64,000 nucleotides of DNA from Tenacibaculum gallaicum (GTDB taxonomy: Bacteria; Bacteroidota; Bacteroidia; Flavobacteriales; Flavobacteriaceae): positions 62,423 through 126,422 of the forward strand of contig NZ_QUNS01000008.1 of NCBI RefSeq assembly GCF_003387615.1. The letters are read 5' to 3'. The position numbers were made by a program, and so were the translations under genes. How positions within the stretch are numbered: the stretch's first letter is position 1; each line of letters starts with the position of its first letter. The notes beneath the pieces are model-generated. The model was not told where the DNA came from. It worked only from the letters and a program-made list of their open reading frames with translations, and did not search any database. This document shows, one piece after another, positions 37,801-46,183 of this stretch.

Positions 37801-39214
37801 CGTTTTCAACAGAAATAGAAGCTGTGCTAGCAACACCAGCTGTTACATTTATCATAGCAAAGTCAGATTCACTTTCACTAATAACATTTGTTGCATTATC
37901 TACTTCACAGGCTACACAAGCCACCCCATTTACACCAGTATTTGTGTTGTTAATTATAACAGGTTGAGAAGGGTTGTTTAGTAACGTAGCAGTATCACAG
38001 TTTAAATCACCTTCACTAAAAGCTTCTAATATGAGACCATAAACTCGAGTGCTTCCTAAGTCTAGAGAAAGAGTCTGTTGAATGGATAATTGAACTTCAT
38101 CAAAAGGTAATGAAGTTACAAAACCTACTTGAGATCGTTCAGTCCCCGTAAACAATAAACCACTGTCTATAGATAATAATTCAGAACTACCTGTTTTAAC
38201 TTCTTGTTGAACTCCGTCTAAATATGTAGTTATTGTAACCCCATCAAGTAATTCAAGATTCAGAACAGAAGCATTTTCAATATCAAAACCTACATAAGTT
38301 TGTGCTGGATAATTTGTTAATTCGTCTTTTATAGAAATACTTCCAGTAGCTATAACTCCTAAAGTAAAATCAATACTAGCATATGTATTACTGTTTGAGT
38401 CTACTGCAGCATTGGTGTTTGTGACAGTACCAACATTTAAAAGACCTCCCATTCCTGTGTGTTCATCAACAATACGAGCAGGAAAATCAGGTTTATTTAT
38501 TAAAGTAGGGGTATTAGGCTCTAAATTAGGACCAACGCAAAAACTATTAGTAACAGGATAATAAATATTGGTGCTAGAAGCAATACCAGCTAAACTAGCT
38601 GCCGAAATTTCAATACTATCATAGTCTAATGTGGTATAAAACCCCACATAAAATTGGTCATTATTTAGTAGAGAGCCATCAAGTGTTACTAACGAAGCTC
38701 CTGAATTTGTTTCTTGTTGAACACCATTTAGGTAGGTTCTTATAGTAATAGCTCCCAGTAAGTCTATTTGGGCAACAGAGCCATTTTCTACTAAAAAGCC
38801 AGCATAACTTCCCGCTTCAAAATATTCATCTATAGTGTCATCGGTTACTGTTATTGTGTGGGTTACACCTAGTCCTAGTAGTGTAGAAACTGTAGTGTAG
38901 TTCGTAAGGTCAGTATCTGTTAGGTTGTTGAGATTTGAAATACCACACCCCAATAAACAAAGTCCACTAGTATCTTCAGTTACAGTCAAATCAGTGAAAC
39001 TAGTTGAAGTGATAGCAACAGGAGAATCGGTGTTACAAGGAACGGTTATAGGTGGAGAATAATTAATATTGTCATTTAAGTTTCTATTTTCAGAAAATGA
39101 AGAAAGAATCAAAAACAAGAAAAATAAAGAAGTGAGTTTAAATTGTATGCAAATTTTTTGCAACGTTAAGTACGTATGGGTAATTCTTTTCATAATAGTT
39201 GATTGGTTAGACAT
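31856..39214 (-). CDS. Giant SprB-repeat/DUF11 cell-surface protein with type B T9SS sorting domain
   Basis: A 2452-residue secreted protein; the start could also be the ATG eight codons in (39193). After the signal peptide, two homologous ~520-residue regions (residues ~58-570 and ~645-1175) each hold about four beta modules with TYLNGVQQE/TYLDG motifs, separated by one SprB repeat (~578-641, GGTPPYTYLWSPGG). Nine DUF11-like modules of about 129 residues follow (~1181-2330), with motifs GETITYNFTLTNTGNT and DNDSTLEDDQTQTTL; modules 4-8 are nearly identical. The last ~100 residues are the gliding-motility-type C-terminal domain (FNAVSPDGDGANDFFRI, FNRWGVLVY, LPTGTYFYIL). It is expected on the cell surface as an adhesin, exported by T9SS with the PorP/SprF protein encoded next. 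Confidence 0.9.
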   Translation of the reverse strand: MSNQSTIMKRITHTYLTLQKICIQFKLTSLFFLFLILSSFSENRNLNDNINYSPPITVPCNTDSPVAITSTSFTDLTVTEDTSGLCLLGCGISNLNNLTDTDLTNYTTVSTLLGLGVTHTITVTDDTIDEYFEAGSYAGFLVENGSVAQIDLLGAITIRTYLNGVQQETNSGASLVTLDGSLLNNDQFYVGFYTTLDYDSIEISAASLAGIASSTNIYYPVTNSFCVGPNLEPNTPTLINKPDFPARIVDEHTGMGGLLNVGTVTNTNAAVDSNSNTYASIDFTLGVIATGSISIKDELTNYPAQTYVGFDIENASVLNLELLDGVTITTYLDGVQQEVKTGSSELLSIDSGLLFTGTERSQVGFVTSLPFDEVQLSIQQTLSLDLGSTRVYGLILEAFSEGDLNCDTATLLNNPSQPVIINNTNTGVNGVACVACEVDNATNVISESESDFAMINVTAGVASTASISVENVLSNFPSGSTAGFVIRDTNDLLELDLLNSLTVTTYLDGSVQETQSGNNLLALEALGLINITPSATNGFYLVGFPTTLEYDEIQLTVSSLAAAVNSIEVYGSYVDNSIIISGSKIKETSIGASDGSISLSVLGGTPPYTYLWSPGGETSSSISGLTQGNYTVTVTDSNGCQSTAEYIIFTDGVQYPIPCNTENPVAITNDNFTDLTVDENTSGLCVVGCGISDASNIIDTDPSSFASVSTLIGLGVTHTLTITDNTAGEFNESGGYAGFLIENTSVLQADLLNAITITTYLDGAQQETNTSTSLLALDSPILDADQFYVGFYTSMNYDAVEISIASLAGVASTTNVYAAVTNRFCEGPELACNTATQLTKPNFPVRAVEEHTGNGGLLTLGTVNNINNAIDSDNSNYASINLLAGVAGTASIAYKNEITDYTANTFAGFDIENTTLLNTQLFDAITISTYLDGTLVESKTGATELLPVYSGLLLTGSESVRLGFITTAPFDEVQLSMTQTLSLNLGSTRVYGMVLQSFCPGTINCDEPYVISNPSNSVIINNDNTGTDGIACVACEVDNAVNVISEDNSDYALINIVAGVAGSASISVQDVLVDYPAGTQAGFVIRDTNDLLQADLLNTLTITTYLNGVQQEQQTANNLLALEALGLVNITPTSTDSFYVVAFDTSTGFDEIQLTITSLVAAVNSIEVYGGYIDATNTSFCQQADIALLKQGIFNDVDNDGCANPNETITYTYTVTNTGNVSITNVELTDPISPSPLTLSSGDTDGDNELDVDETWIYSLDYIITQDDIDNGSVTGQATVTGVSTGGTNVNDLSDDNSTLEDDPTVISLCQTEDIALIKQGTINDENGDGCSDNGETITFILSVINTGNTTLNSIVVTDPLITVSYTSGDTDSDNELDVNEVWVYTGSYSITPVDITNTFVQNQATVQASTVSGGTVNDLSDDNSALEDDVTSVDLCQAPDIAVVKTATFNDEDSDGCSDAGETLTYTITVTNQGNTGLINVTVNDPLLGGLVALDSGDINTNNTLDVGEAWIYTANYVLTQNNIDTGSVTNQATASGESSLGVVVTDLSDDNSILEDDQTQTTLCQSDNIALIKTATFNDENTDGCSDVGETITYNFTLTNTGNTTITNVVLTDSMLGGTIALASGDTDSDNQLDVNETWSYTANYTITQANIDNGLVTNQATVTGTSISGNDVNDLSDNDSTLEDDQTQTTLCQSDGIALIKTATFNDENTDGCSDVGETITYSFTLTNTGNTSITNVVLTDSMLGGTIALASGDTDSDNQLDVNETWGYTASHVITQANIDNGSVTNQATVTGTSISGNDVNDLSDNDSTLEDDQTQTTLCQSDGIALIKTTTFNDENTDGCSNVGETITYNFTLTNTGNTTITNVVLTDLMLGGTIALASGDTDGDNQLDINETWSYSANYTITQTNIDNGSVTNQATVTGTSISGNDVNDLSDNDSTLEDDQTQTTLCQSDGIALIKTATFNDENTDGCSDVGETITYNFTLTNTGNTSITNVVLTDSMLGGTIALASGDTDSDNQLDVNETWGYTASHVITQANIDNGSVTNQATVTGTSISGNNISDLSDNDSVLEDDQTQTTLCQSDGIALIKTATFNDENTDGCSDVGETITYSFTLTNTGNTSITNVVLTDSMLGGTIALASGDADNDNQLDANETWSYTASYTITQANIDNGSVTNQATVTGTSINGNDVSDLSDNDSVLEDDQTQTTLCQLNGISLEKTSTFNDANGDGYANIGETITYSFVIYNTGTSTLYNITLQDNLPGIIINGNTISQLLPGEVDSTTFTATYSITEQDLINESVTNQAIVTAEDSSGNSITDTSDDPNNLDDIDVDNDGDPDDPTMTVLPIEEVPFEVFNAVSPDGDGANDFFRINGIENYPNNNLKVFNRWGVLVYQTDAYGTNGNLFKGISEGRATVSKDQKLPTGTYFYILTRWNANQEAMTNKGYLYLKRN
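32581..35670 (-). repeat. Tandem 387-bp repeats inside the DUF11 region
   Basis: Unit boundaries marked by the GACAAAGAG/GACATAA block fall at 32581, 32968, 33355, 33742, 34129, 34516, 34903, 35284 and 35671. The period is 387 bp except for one of 381 bp. Units between 32968 and 34516 are nearly identical even at synonymous positions, implying recent duplication or gene conversion. Confidence 0.9.
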
Positions 39215-39985
39215 TGTAAAGTATTGTCAAGCCCAAATAGTGGTTTATGGGCAGAAACAACATTACATTAATTAAAATGTTGACAAATAGCTTTTAAATA
39301 CTTGGGGTGTAATAGCTAATTTTTTAACAAAGCAAGGAGTCAGATTTCATTTTTCGGGGGTATAGTTGGTTATGAGTATTGGTATAGTTATAAGACTTCC
39401 AAATATTGGTAGTCTAAAAAACAACTGTGTAGTTATTGGAATAACAGTAGGTTAGCTCTTGAAAGTTTGGTTAAAAATAATAGTGTTTAATTATAGCTAA
39501 CCTTTTTGATGAGGTAAGAGAAAGATAATCATAATGTGAGAGACTTAAATTTAAAAAACTTAAATGTGTTCCAGTAAAACCAAAAAAAGGAATTACCTAG
39601 TTTCCAACAGTCAATAACTAGCTATTGACAGTAAATAGTATTTTAACTTTAAGGGGGTGTAAGAGGAGAGAAATCATAATTTTTAACGTTATTTAATTAG
39701 GATTAAAACTCTTAATACTTTGTGAATATAATAAAAAAACATCATAAATACAATGGATAAAATTTTATTTTTTTGATTTTAATTGTTGTTTCTCAGTTTT
39801 TTAAAAGTCTTTTTTTGAGTAAGAAGGTAGTTTTTCACGATAACTATTTAATGAAATAAGTTATGTAGCTAAGAGAAAGAAAAAGACTTCAGATCCTATT
39901 TGTTAAGAATGTATTAACATTTTTTTAACTTCGTTTAGTTCGGTTTGTTCCGAACTAAACTTATTTTTGCATCGTAAATTTTTTA
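39215..39985. other. 771-base intergenic region between divergent operons
   Basis: No convincing gene is seen. The stretch is AT-rich and carries several dyads: a 9-bp inverted repeat AGGTTAGCT/AGCTAACCT (39449-39457 and 39495-39503) followed by T residues, a near-perfect 20-bp palindrome at 39610-39629 (GTCAATAACT/AGCTATTGAC), GTTAA-N7-TTAAC near 39902-39918, and the efflux-operon palindrome at 39933. It must contain the promoter of the giant surface-protein operon, which I could not place with confidence. Confidence 0.5.
39933..39969 (+). promoter_or_regulatory. Efflux-operon promoter with large palindromic operator
   Basis: GTTTAGTTCGG (39933-39943) and CCGAACTAAAC (39950-39960) form a perfect 11-bp inverted repeat around TTTGTT. 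One base further is TATTTTTG (39962-39969), a -7 element, and the TTTG in the dyad centre could be a -33 element although the 14-base spacing is short. A protein bound here would block the promoter. The regulators encoded at the two ends of the operon (GbsR/MarR-like and TetR) are the candidates. Confidence 0.65.
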
Positions 39986-40480
39986 ATGAAGATGAATCAA
40001 GTAGAAAAGAAGAAATGTGAATTGGTTGAGAAGCTAGGGATTTTTTTAGAAAAAAAAGAACAGTTAGCTCCAGTGGCGGCAAGAATATTTTCACATATTA
40101 TTTTAACAGGAAAACAAGGAACAACCTTTGAAGATTTGGTGTCTGGTCTTTGTGCTAGTAAAAGTACAATTTCAACACATCTTAATCACTTACAAGGACT
40201 AAAACAAGTAAGTTACTTTACAAAAACAGGTGATAGAAAAAAATACTTCATTCTTAATAGCGATACAATGCTAAAAGGAATAAGTAATATGGTAGAAGAA
40301 TGGGAAGGAGAAAAAGAATTACATATAGAAGTTAAAGAGTACAAAGAAGATATTAATAAAACATTGAAAGAAGAAGATAAATTTGATCTTGGTTTTCATG
40401 ACAGTTTTATTGAATTTTTAGATGGAGCAATAACTTCTGTAACCAAGCTAAAAGAAAAAATCATAAACCACAAACACTAA
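39986..40480 (+). CDS. GbsR/MarR family transcriptional regulator
   Basis: A 164-residue regulator with a winged helix at residues ~15-90: ARIFSHIILTGKQGTTFEDL, then LCASKSTISTHLNHLQGLKQ as the recognition helix and a wing TKTGDRKKYF. The C-terminal ~60 residues are charged and helical, for dimerisation. It opens the RND efflux operon, 16 bases before the adaptor gene, and a strong palindrome stands directly upstream of it, so autoregulation of the pump operon is likely. Two ATG codons (39986 and 39992) are both possible starts. Confidence 0.87.
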   Translation: MKMNQVEKKKCELVEKLGIFLEKKEQLAPVAARIFSHIILTGKQGTTFEDLVSGLCASKSTISTHLNHLQGLKQVSYFTKTGDRKKYFILNSDTMLKGISNMVEEWEGEKELHIEVKEYKEDINKTLKEEDKFDLGFHDSFIEFLDGAITSVTKLKEKIINHKH

Positions 40481-40496
40481 TTATTATATACATAAA

Positions 40497-41621
40497 ATGA
40501 AATATCAACACATATACGGTATTGCTATTCTTAGCATTGTTGCATTATTTTTTACAAGCTGTGAAAAAAAACAACAACAAAACCAACAGCAGATGCCCGC
40601 GCTACCTTTTCCGGTAGTTAAGGTTACTAAAAAAACAATAACTAATTATCAAAGCTACCCGGTAACTATTGAAGGAGAAGTAAATAGTGAAATAAGACCT
40701 AAGGTTTCTGGGTATGTAAAAAACGTTTTAGTAAAAGAAGGACAAAAGGTTAAACAAGGACAATTGTTGTTTAAGTTAGAAACACAATCATTAAGTCAAG
40801 ATGCTGAAGCAGCAAAAGCAGTTGTAAACACGGCAAAGGTAGAAGTTAATAAGCTAAAACCATTAGTAGAAAAAAATATTATTAGTCCAGTACAATTAGA
40901 AACAGCCAAAGCCAATTTGGCACAAGCTAAAAGTACATATAATAGTGTTATAGCTAATATTAACTACGCAAATATAAAAAGTCCTGTAAACGGATTTGTG
41001 GGTTCAATTAACTATAGAAAAGGAGCATTAGTAAGTGCACAGAGTGCAATGCCGCTTACAAAAATTGCTTCTATAAAAAATGTGTATGCTTATTTTTCAA
41101 TGAATGAAAAAGAGTTTTTAAACTTCATTGCCTCAGCAGAAGGAGCTACGATGGATGAGAAAATTAAAAAACTACCTCAAGTAAAATTATTACTAGCAAA
41201 CGGAAAAGAATACGAACAAACAGGAACTATTGAAACCATTGCTGGTGATATTAACCAACAAACAGGAACTATTAGTTTTAGAGCGAAGTTCGATAATAAA
41301 GCCAGCTTATTACGTAACGGGAGTAGTGGTACAATCTTAATACCTAAAGTACATAACGATGCATTAGTTATACCTTCAGAATCTACATTTGAACGCCAAG
41401 GTAAAGTATACGTTTATACAGTGAACAATGATTCTTTGGCTGAAAAAACTATTGAAGTTGAAGCGCAAATAGGAAAACTTTATGTAGTTGCATCTGGATT
41501 GTCAAAAGAGCAAACCATTTTAGGTAAAGGGTTAAATAAAGTACGCTCTGGAGCAAAAATTAAACCTGTTCCAACACCTTTAGATAGCATAGTTAACTCA
41601 TTCGATACGGTATTTAAATAA
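40497..41621 (+). CDS. RND efflux periplasmic adaptor (membrane fusion lipoprotein)
   Basis: A 374-residue lipoprotein: the signal ends at a lipobox with Cys22 in FFTSCEKKQQ. The adaptor plan is visible: a beta-barrel/lipoyl half (VSGYVKNVLVKEGQKVKQGQ near residue 70), an alpha-hairpin of about 60 residues with SPVQLETAKANLAQAKSTYN, the second lipoyl half with YANIKSPVNGFVGSI, then beta-barrel and membrane-proximal domains. It links the inner-membrane pump to the outer-membrane channel. It is second in the five-gene operon and 11 bases before the pump gene. Confidence 0.94.
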   Translation: MKYQHIYGIAILSIVALFFTSCEKKQQQNQQQMPALPFPVVKVTKKTITNYQSYPVTIEGEVNSEIRPKVSGYVKNVLVKEGQKVKQGQLLFKLETQSLSQDAEAAKAVVNTAKVEVNKLKPLVEKNIISPVQLETAKANLAQAKSTYNSVIANINYANIKSPVNGFVGSINYRKGALVSAQSAMPLTKIASIKNVYAYFSMNEKEFLNFIASAEGATMDEKIKKLPQVKLLLANGKEYEQTGTIETIAGDINQQTGTISFRAKFDNKASLLRNGSSGTILIPKVHNDALVIPSESTFERQGKVYVYTVNNDSLAEKTIEVEAQIGKLYVVASGLSKEQTILGKGLNKVRSGAKIKPVPTPLDSIVNSFDTVFK

Positions 41622-41632
41622 TAAAGAAAATC

Positions 41633-44600
41633 ATGTTACAAAAATTTATAGAGCGTCCGGTACTCTCTACAGTAATCTCTATTATCATAGTAATATTGGG
41701 GGTACTGTCATTAACACAACTACCGGTAACGCAATATCCTGATATAGCACCACCAACGGTGCAGGTTACTGCTTCTTATCCAGGAGCGAGTGCCGAAACA
41801 ATTTTAGAAAGTGTTATTGTTCCTATAGAAGAACAAATAAACGGGGTAGAAGGAATGACTTATATGACTTCTACTGCAAGTAATACAGGTACAGCAAGTA
41901 TTCAAGTTTTCTTTGAGCAAGGGTACGATCCAGATATTGCAGCGGTAAACGTACAAAATAGAGTTGCTAGAGCCAATGCATTATTGCCTTCAGAAGTTAC
42001 AAGAGCAGGAGTTATTACTGCAAAGCAGCAAAACTCAGCACTTTTATATGCAGCTATATTTTCAACAAACCCAGAATATGATGATGTTTTTATTCAAAAT
42101 TACTTGAATATAAACGTAAAACCAGAACTACAACGTGTTTCTGGAGTGGGAGCTGTAAATGTTTTTGGAGCAAAAGACTATTCGATGCGAGTATGGTTAG
42201 ATCCAGCAAAAATGGCATCTTATAAGTTAGAACCTAGAGAAGTAATTGCAGCAATTAATGAACAAAGTTTAGAAGCAGCAGCTGGATCTTTAGGACAAAA
42301 TTCAGGAGAATCTTTTGAGTATGTAATTAAATATAAAGGACGATACAAAACAGCAAAAGAATACGAAAATGTTGTTGTAAAGGCTTTAGGAAATGGACAA
42401 TTTTTACGTGTTAAAGATGTAGCGAAAGTAGAATTAGATGCGTTTTCTTATTCATCATTATCACGTACAAATGGAAGCCCTGCACTTAACTTCGGAGTTT
42501 TTCAAACACCGGGGTCTAATGCACAAGAAATTATTGAAAATATTTATGTGAAATTAGAAGACCTAAAGAAAGATTTTCCAGAAGGACTAGATTATATTAT
42601 TAATTACGATACCAATAAATTCTTAACAGCATCAGTAAACAAAGTAAAAAGCACCTTAATAGAAGCCTTTTTATTAGTATTTATTGTAGTGTTTATTTTC
42701 TTACAAGATTTTAAGTCTACCTTAATACCAGCAATAGCGGTTCCAGTATCAATTATTGGTACGTTCTTTTTCTTAAATCTATTTGGATATTCTATCAACC
42801 TATTAACCCTATTCGCTTTAATTTTAGCAATTGGAATTGTGGTAGACGATGCCATTGTGGTAGTAGAGGCGGTACATGCTAAACTGGAGGATGGAGCAGA
42901 AAGTGCTAAAAAAGCATCTATTTCTGCCATGAGTGAAATTAGTGGAGCGATTGTTTCTATTACATTGGTAATGATGGCGGTATTTGTGCCAATTACTTTT
43001 ATACAAGGTCCATCAGGAGTGTTTTATGAGCAATTTGGGGTAACGCTAATGGTTGCTATCTTAATTTCTGCAGTAAACGCCTTAACATTAACACCAGCTT
43101 TAAGTGCATTGTTATTAAAACCACATAACGAAAATCATAAGAAAAAAGGCTTGTTACAACGTTTTTACGATGCCTTCAACGCAGGATTTAATGCAGTAAC
43201 CAATAAATACACGCAGTCTCTAGGGTTTTTAGTAAAGCATAAATGGGTAACAGTAGGTATTTTAGGAGTAAGTGTTTTGGCAATTGTCTGGGCAAGTAAT
43301 ACGATACCTACAGGTTTTGTACCGTCAGAAGATAGAGGGGTAGTTTTTATGAATGCTGAATTACCAGCAGGTTCTTCATTAGATAGATCGTATGAAGTAA
43401 CAGAAAAGCTATACGAGAGTATCAAAGGAATTGAAGGAATAAAAGGAGCATCATTTATTAGTGGAAGAAACTTTTTCTCAGGAGAAGGAAGTTCGTACGC
43501 AATGGGCTTTATTATTCTAGAAGACTGGAGTGAAAGAGAGAGTGATGCAGAGTCAGTGAAAAGTATAGTTGGTCAATTATTTGGTAAAGCAGCAACGATA
43601 CCAGACGCGAATATCATTTTCTTTACACCACCAAGTGTTCCAGGTTTTGGTAGTGCTGATGGTTTTGAAATGCGATTATTAGATCGTGCTGCAAAACCGC
43701 TAACAGAAATGGATGCAACAGCAAAACAATTTGTTGGTTTGTTAAATCAACAGCCAGAAATAGCATTTGCTTCTAACTCTTTTGATACTGGATTCCCTCA
43801 GTTAGAATTAGATATCAATGTAGAAAGAGCTAAAGAAGCAGGAGTATCTACGAGTGCTATACTTTCAGCTTTACAAGGATATATTGGAGGTAATTACGCA
43901 GCAGATTTTAGTAGATTTGGAAAGCAATTTAGAGTTTTTGTACAGTCGTTACCTGAAGATAGAATAAATGAAGAAAGTTTAAACAGCATGTTTATAAAAA
44001 CACCAAGTGGGGAAATGACACCAATTTCTCAATTTGTAAGCTTAGAACGTGTATATGGTCCGCAAACGGTAAATAGATTTAACTTATTTAACTCAGTTAC
44101 TGTAAACGGAGGGGTAACTCCAGGGTATAGTTCAGGAGATGCAATTACCAAAATAAACACATTAGCAGAAAATAATTTACCAGAAGGGTATAGTGTTGCT
44201 TACTCAGGAATTACTAGGGAAGAAATAGCATCATCAGGACAATCTACCATTATTTTTATGATTAGTATTTTGTTTGTATATTTCTTATTAGCAGCTCAAT
44301 ATGAGAGTTACCTATTACCATTATCAGTAATTTTCTCGTTACCAATTGGGGTAGCAGGAGCATATTATACCACTTATTTAGCAGGATTAGAGAACAACAT
44401 CTATTTCCAAATTGCCTTGATTATGTTATTAGGGCTGCTAGCTAAGAATGCGATTCTTATTGTAGAGTTCGCAATACAACGTCGTAAGCAAGGAAAAAGC
44501 TTATACGACTCTGCTATTGAGGGAGCAAAAGTACGTTTAAGACCTATTTTAATGACCTCGTTCGCCTTTATTCTTGGGTTATTGCCATTAGTATTAGCAA

Positions 44601-44770
44601 AAGGAGTAGGTGCTGAAGGAAATAACTCTATTGGAACTGGTGCTGCGGGAGGATTATTAATTGGTACTTTAATAGGGGTATTTGTTATTCCTGTACTATT
44701 TGTAGTATTCCAATGGTTGCAAGAAAAAGTATCAAGCAAACCAGCTGTTGTTGAAATTAAAGAAGATTAA
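41633..44770 (+). CDS. RND efflux pump, hydrophobe/amphiphile (HAE1) type
   Basis: A 1045-residue inner-membrane pump of the AcrB type with 12 predicted membrane segments and two large periplasmic loops. The opening MLQKFIERPVLSTVISIIIV is typical. The proton-relay pair Asp405-Asp406 in VVDDAIVVVEAV matches AcrB Asp407-Asp408, and the relay Lys lies in LLAKNAILIVEFA near residue 940. Likely substrates are antibiotics, detergents, bile-like compounds or dyes; which ones cannot be read from sequence. It lies between adaptor and channel genes in an operon with two regulators. Confidence 0.95.
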   Translation: MLQKFIERPVLSTVISIIIVILGVLSLTQLPVTQYPDIAPPTVQVTASYPGASAETILESVIVPIEEQINGVEGMTYMTSTASNTGTASIQVFFEQGYDPDIAAVNVQNRVARANALLPSEVTRAGVITAKQQNSALLYAAIFSTNPEYDDVFIQNYLNINVKPELQRVSGVGAVNVFGAKDYSMRVWLDPAKMASYKLEPREVIAAINEQSLEAAAGSLGQNSGESFEYVIKYKGRYKTAKEYENVVVKALGNGQFLRVKDVAKVELDAFSYSSLSRTNGSPALNFGVFQTPGSNAQEIIENIYVKLEDLKKDFPEGLDYIINYDTNKFLTASVNKVKSTLIEAFLLVFIVVFIFLQDFKSTLIPAIAVPVSIIGTFFFLNLFGYSINLLTLFALILAIGIVVDDAIVVVEAVHAKLEDGAESAKKASISAMSEISGAIVSITLVMMAVFVPITFIQGPSGVFYEQFGVTLMVAILISAVNALTLTPALSALLLKPHNENHKKKGLLQRFYDAFNAGFNAVTNKYTQSLGFLVKHKWVTVGILGVSVLAIVWASNTIPTGFVPSEDRGVVFMNAELPAGSSLDRSYEVTEKLYESIKGIEGIKGASFISGRNFFSGEGSSYAMGFIILEDWSERESDAESVKSIVGQLFGKAATIPDANIIFFTPPSVPGFGSADGFEMRLLDRAAKPLTEMDATAKQFVGLLNQQPEIAFASNSFDTGFPQLELDINVERAKEAGVSTSAILSALQGYIGGNYAADFSRFGKQFRVFVQSLPEDRINEESLNSMFIKTPSGEMTPISQFVSLERVYGPQTVNRFNLFNSVTVNGGVTPGYSSGDAITKINTLAENNLPEGYSVAYSGITREEIASSGQSTIIFMISILFVYFLLAAQYESYLLPLSVIFSLPIGVAGAYYTTYLAGLENNIYFQIALIMLLGLLAKNAILIVEFAIQRRKQGKSLYDSAIEGAKVRLRPILMTSFAFILGLLPLVLAKGVGAEGNNSIGTGAAGGLLIGTLIGVFVIPVLFVVFQWLQEKVSSKPAVVEIKED

Positions 44771-44772
44771 TT

Positions 44773-46173
44773 ATGAAATTTATTTTAAATAAAACTTTGG
44801 TTGTAGTCGTAATGGCTACAACCTTACAAAGTTGTTTTGTTGCTAAGGATTATGCTCGTCCTGAGTTAAAAGAAACAGAACATTTGTATAGAACAGATAA
44901 TTTGCCACAAGATAGTCTTTCAATGGCAGATGTGTCTTGGAAAGACATGTTTACTGATGCTCATTTAAAAAAATATATTGATGAAGGGCTTCAAAATAAC
45001 CTAGATATTCGTGTAGCACTACAACAAATGGCAGCTGCTGAAGCTTATATGAAACAAGGTAAAGCAGGATATTTACCAAGTATAGGTATTGGGGCAAAAG
45101 CTACACACCAAGAACTTGCAAAAAACAGTCAATTCGGGTCTTTTTTTAATGGTAGTATAGATCAGTACGAAATTACAGGAAACCTGTCATGGGAAGCTGA
45201 TATTTGGGGTAAGATACGTAGTAATAAACGAGCAGGAAAAGCAGGTTATTTACAAAGCGTAGCGGCGCATCAAGCTGTAAAAACACAATTAGTTTCTGCG
45301 ATAACTTCAACATATTATCAGTTATTGGCTTTAGATGCTCAATTAGAAGTCACTGAACAAACCATTGAAACGAGAGAAAGTAGTGTAACCACTATTAAAG
45401 CTCTTAAAGATGCTGGACAAGTAAATCAGGTTGCTGTTGATCAGAATATTGCGCAGTATAATAATGCAAAAGCACTAAAAGTAGATTTAGAAGCAGCTAT
45501 TTTTAAAACAGAGAATACACTAAATTTATTATTAGGAAGAACATCAGTAGTTGTTGAAAGAAGCAAACTTTCAGAACAACAGTTGGATGAGGTAGTTAAA
45601 ATAGGAGTTCCAGCAAAATTACTAAGAAACAGACCAGATATTATGGCTGCTGAGTATGGTTTAATTAATGCTTTTGAGATGACGAATGTTGCTAAAAGTA
45701 ATTTTTATCCGTCTTTAACAGTAACCGCAACAGGTGGGTTTCAAAGTTTAGAACTTGATGAATTATTAAGTGCAAACTCTTTGTTTGCAAACATAATTGG
45801 AGGTTTAACACAACCTATTTTCAATCAAAGAAAAATTAAAACACAACATGAGGTGGCTAAAGCACAGCAAGAACAAGCATTATTAAGTTTTAAAAAGACC
45901 TTGCTAACCGCTGGAAATGAAGTTTCAAATGCACTTTTTGATTATAATGCGGAAACCGAAAAATTTGAATACAGACAAAATGAGGTTGAAGCTTTACGAA
46001 GAGCAGAAATGAACTCAGAAGAGTTGTTAAAAAATGGATATGCCAACTATTTAGACTTATTAACAGCAAGAGAAAGAGCTTTAAATGCTGAGTTAAATGT
46101 TATTAACAACAAATTAAATCAGTTGTTAAGTGTTGTAAACTTATATGAAGCATTAGGAGGCGGCTGGAAGTAA
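44773..46173 (+). CDS. TolC/NodT-type outer-membrane efflux lipoprotein
   Basis: A 466-residue outer-membrane factor with a lipobox (LQSC, Cys21), as in OprM/NodT-type channels. Both internally repeated halves are present: NLDIRVALQQMAAAEAYMKQ near residue 76 and LLRNRPDIMAAEYGLINAF near 283, with beta-strand segments ISWEADIWGK-like (LSWEADIWGKIRS) and GGLTQPIFN. It starts 2 bases after the pump gene stop and completes the tripartite exporter. Confidence 0.94.
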   Translation: MKFILNKTLVVVVMATTLQSCFVAKDYARPELKETEHLYRTDNLPQDSLSMADVSWKDMFTDAHLKKYIDEGLQNNLDIRVALQQMAAAEAYMKQGKAGYLPSIGIGAKATHQELAKNSQFGSFFNGSIDQYEITGNLSWEADIWGKIRSNKRAGKAGYLQSVAAHQAVKTQLVSAITSTYYQLLALDAQLEVTEQTIETRESSVTTIKALKDAGQVNQVAVDQNIAQYNNAKALKVDLEAAIFKTENTLNLLLGRTSVVVERSKLSEQQLDEVVKIGVPAKLLRNRPDIMAAEYGLINAFEMTNVAKSNFYPSLTVTATGGFQSLELDELLSANSLFANIIGGLTQPIFNQRKIKTQHEVAKAQQEQALLSFKKTLLTAGNEVSNALFDYNAETEKFEYRQNEVEALRRAEMNSEELLKNGYANYLDLLTARERALNAELNVINNKLNQLLSVVNLYEALGGGWK

Positions 46174-46183
46174 GAAGGTTATT

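Noticed and set aside
31856-39214. Assembly artefact from repeated sequence
   Set aside because: The frame stays open through all repeats, units differ at scattered positions, and both ends carry a signal peptide and sorting domain, so the gene is probably real even if copy number is uncertain.
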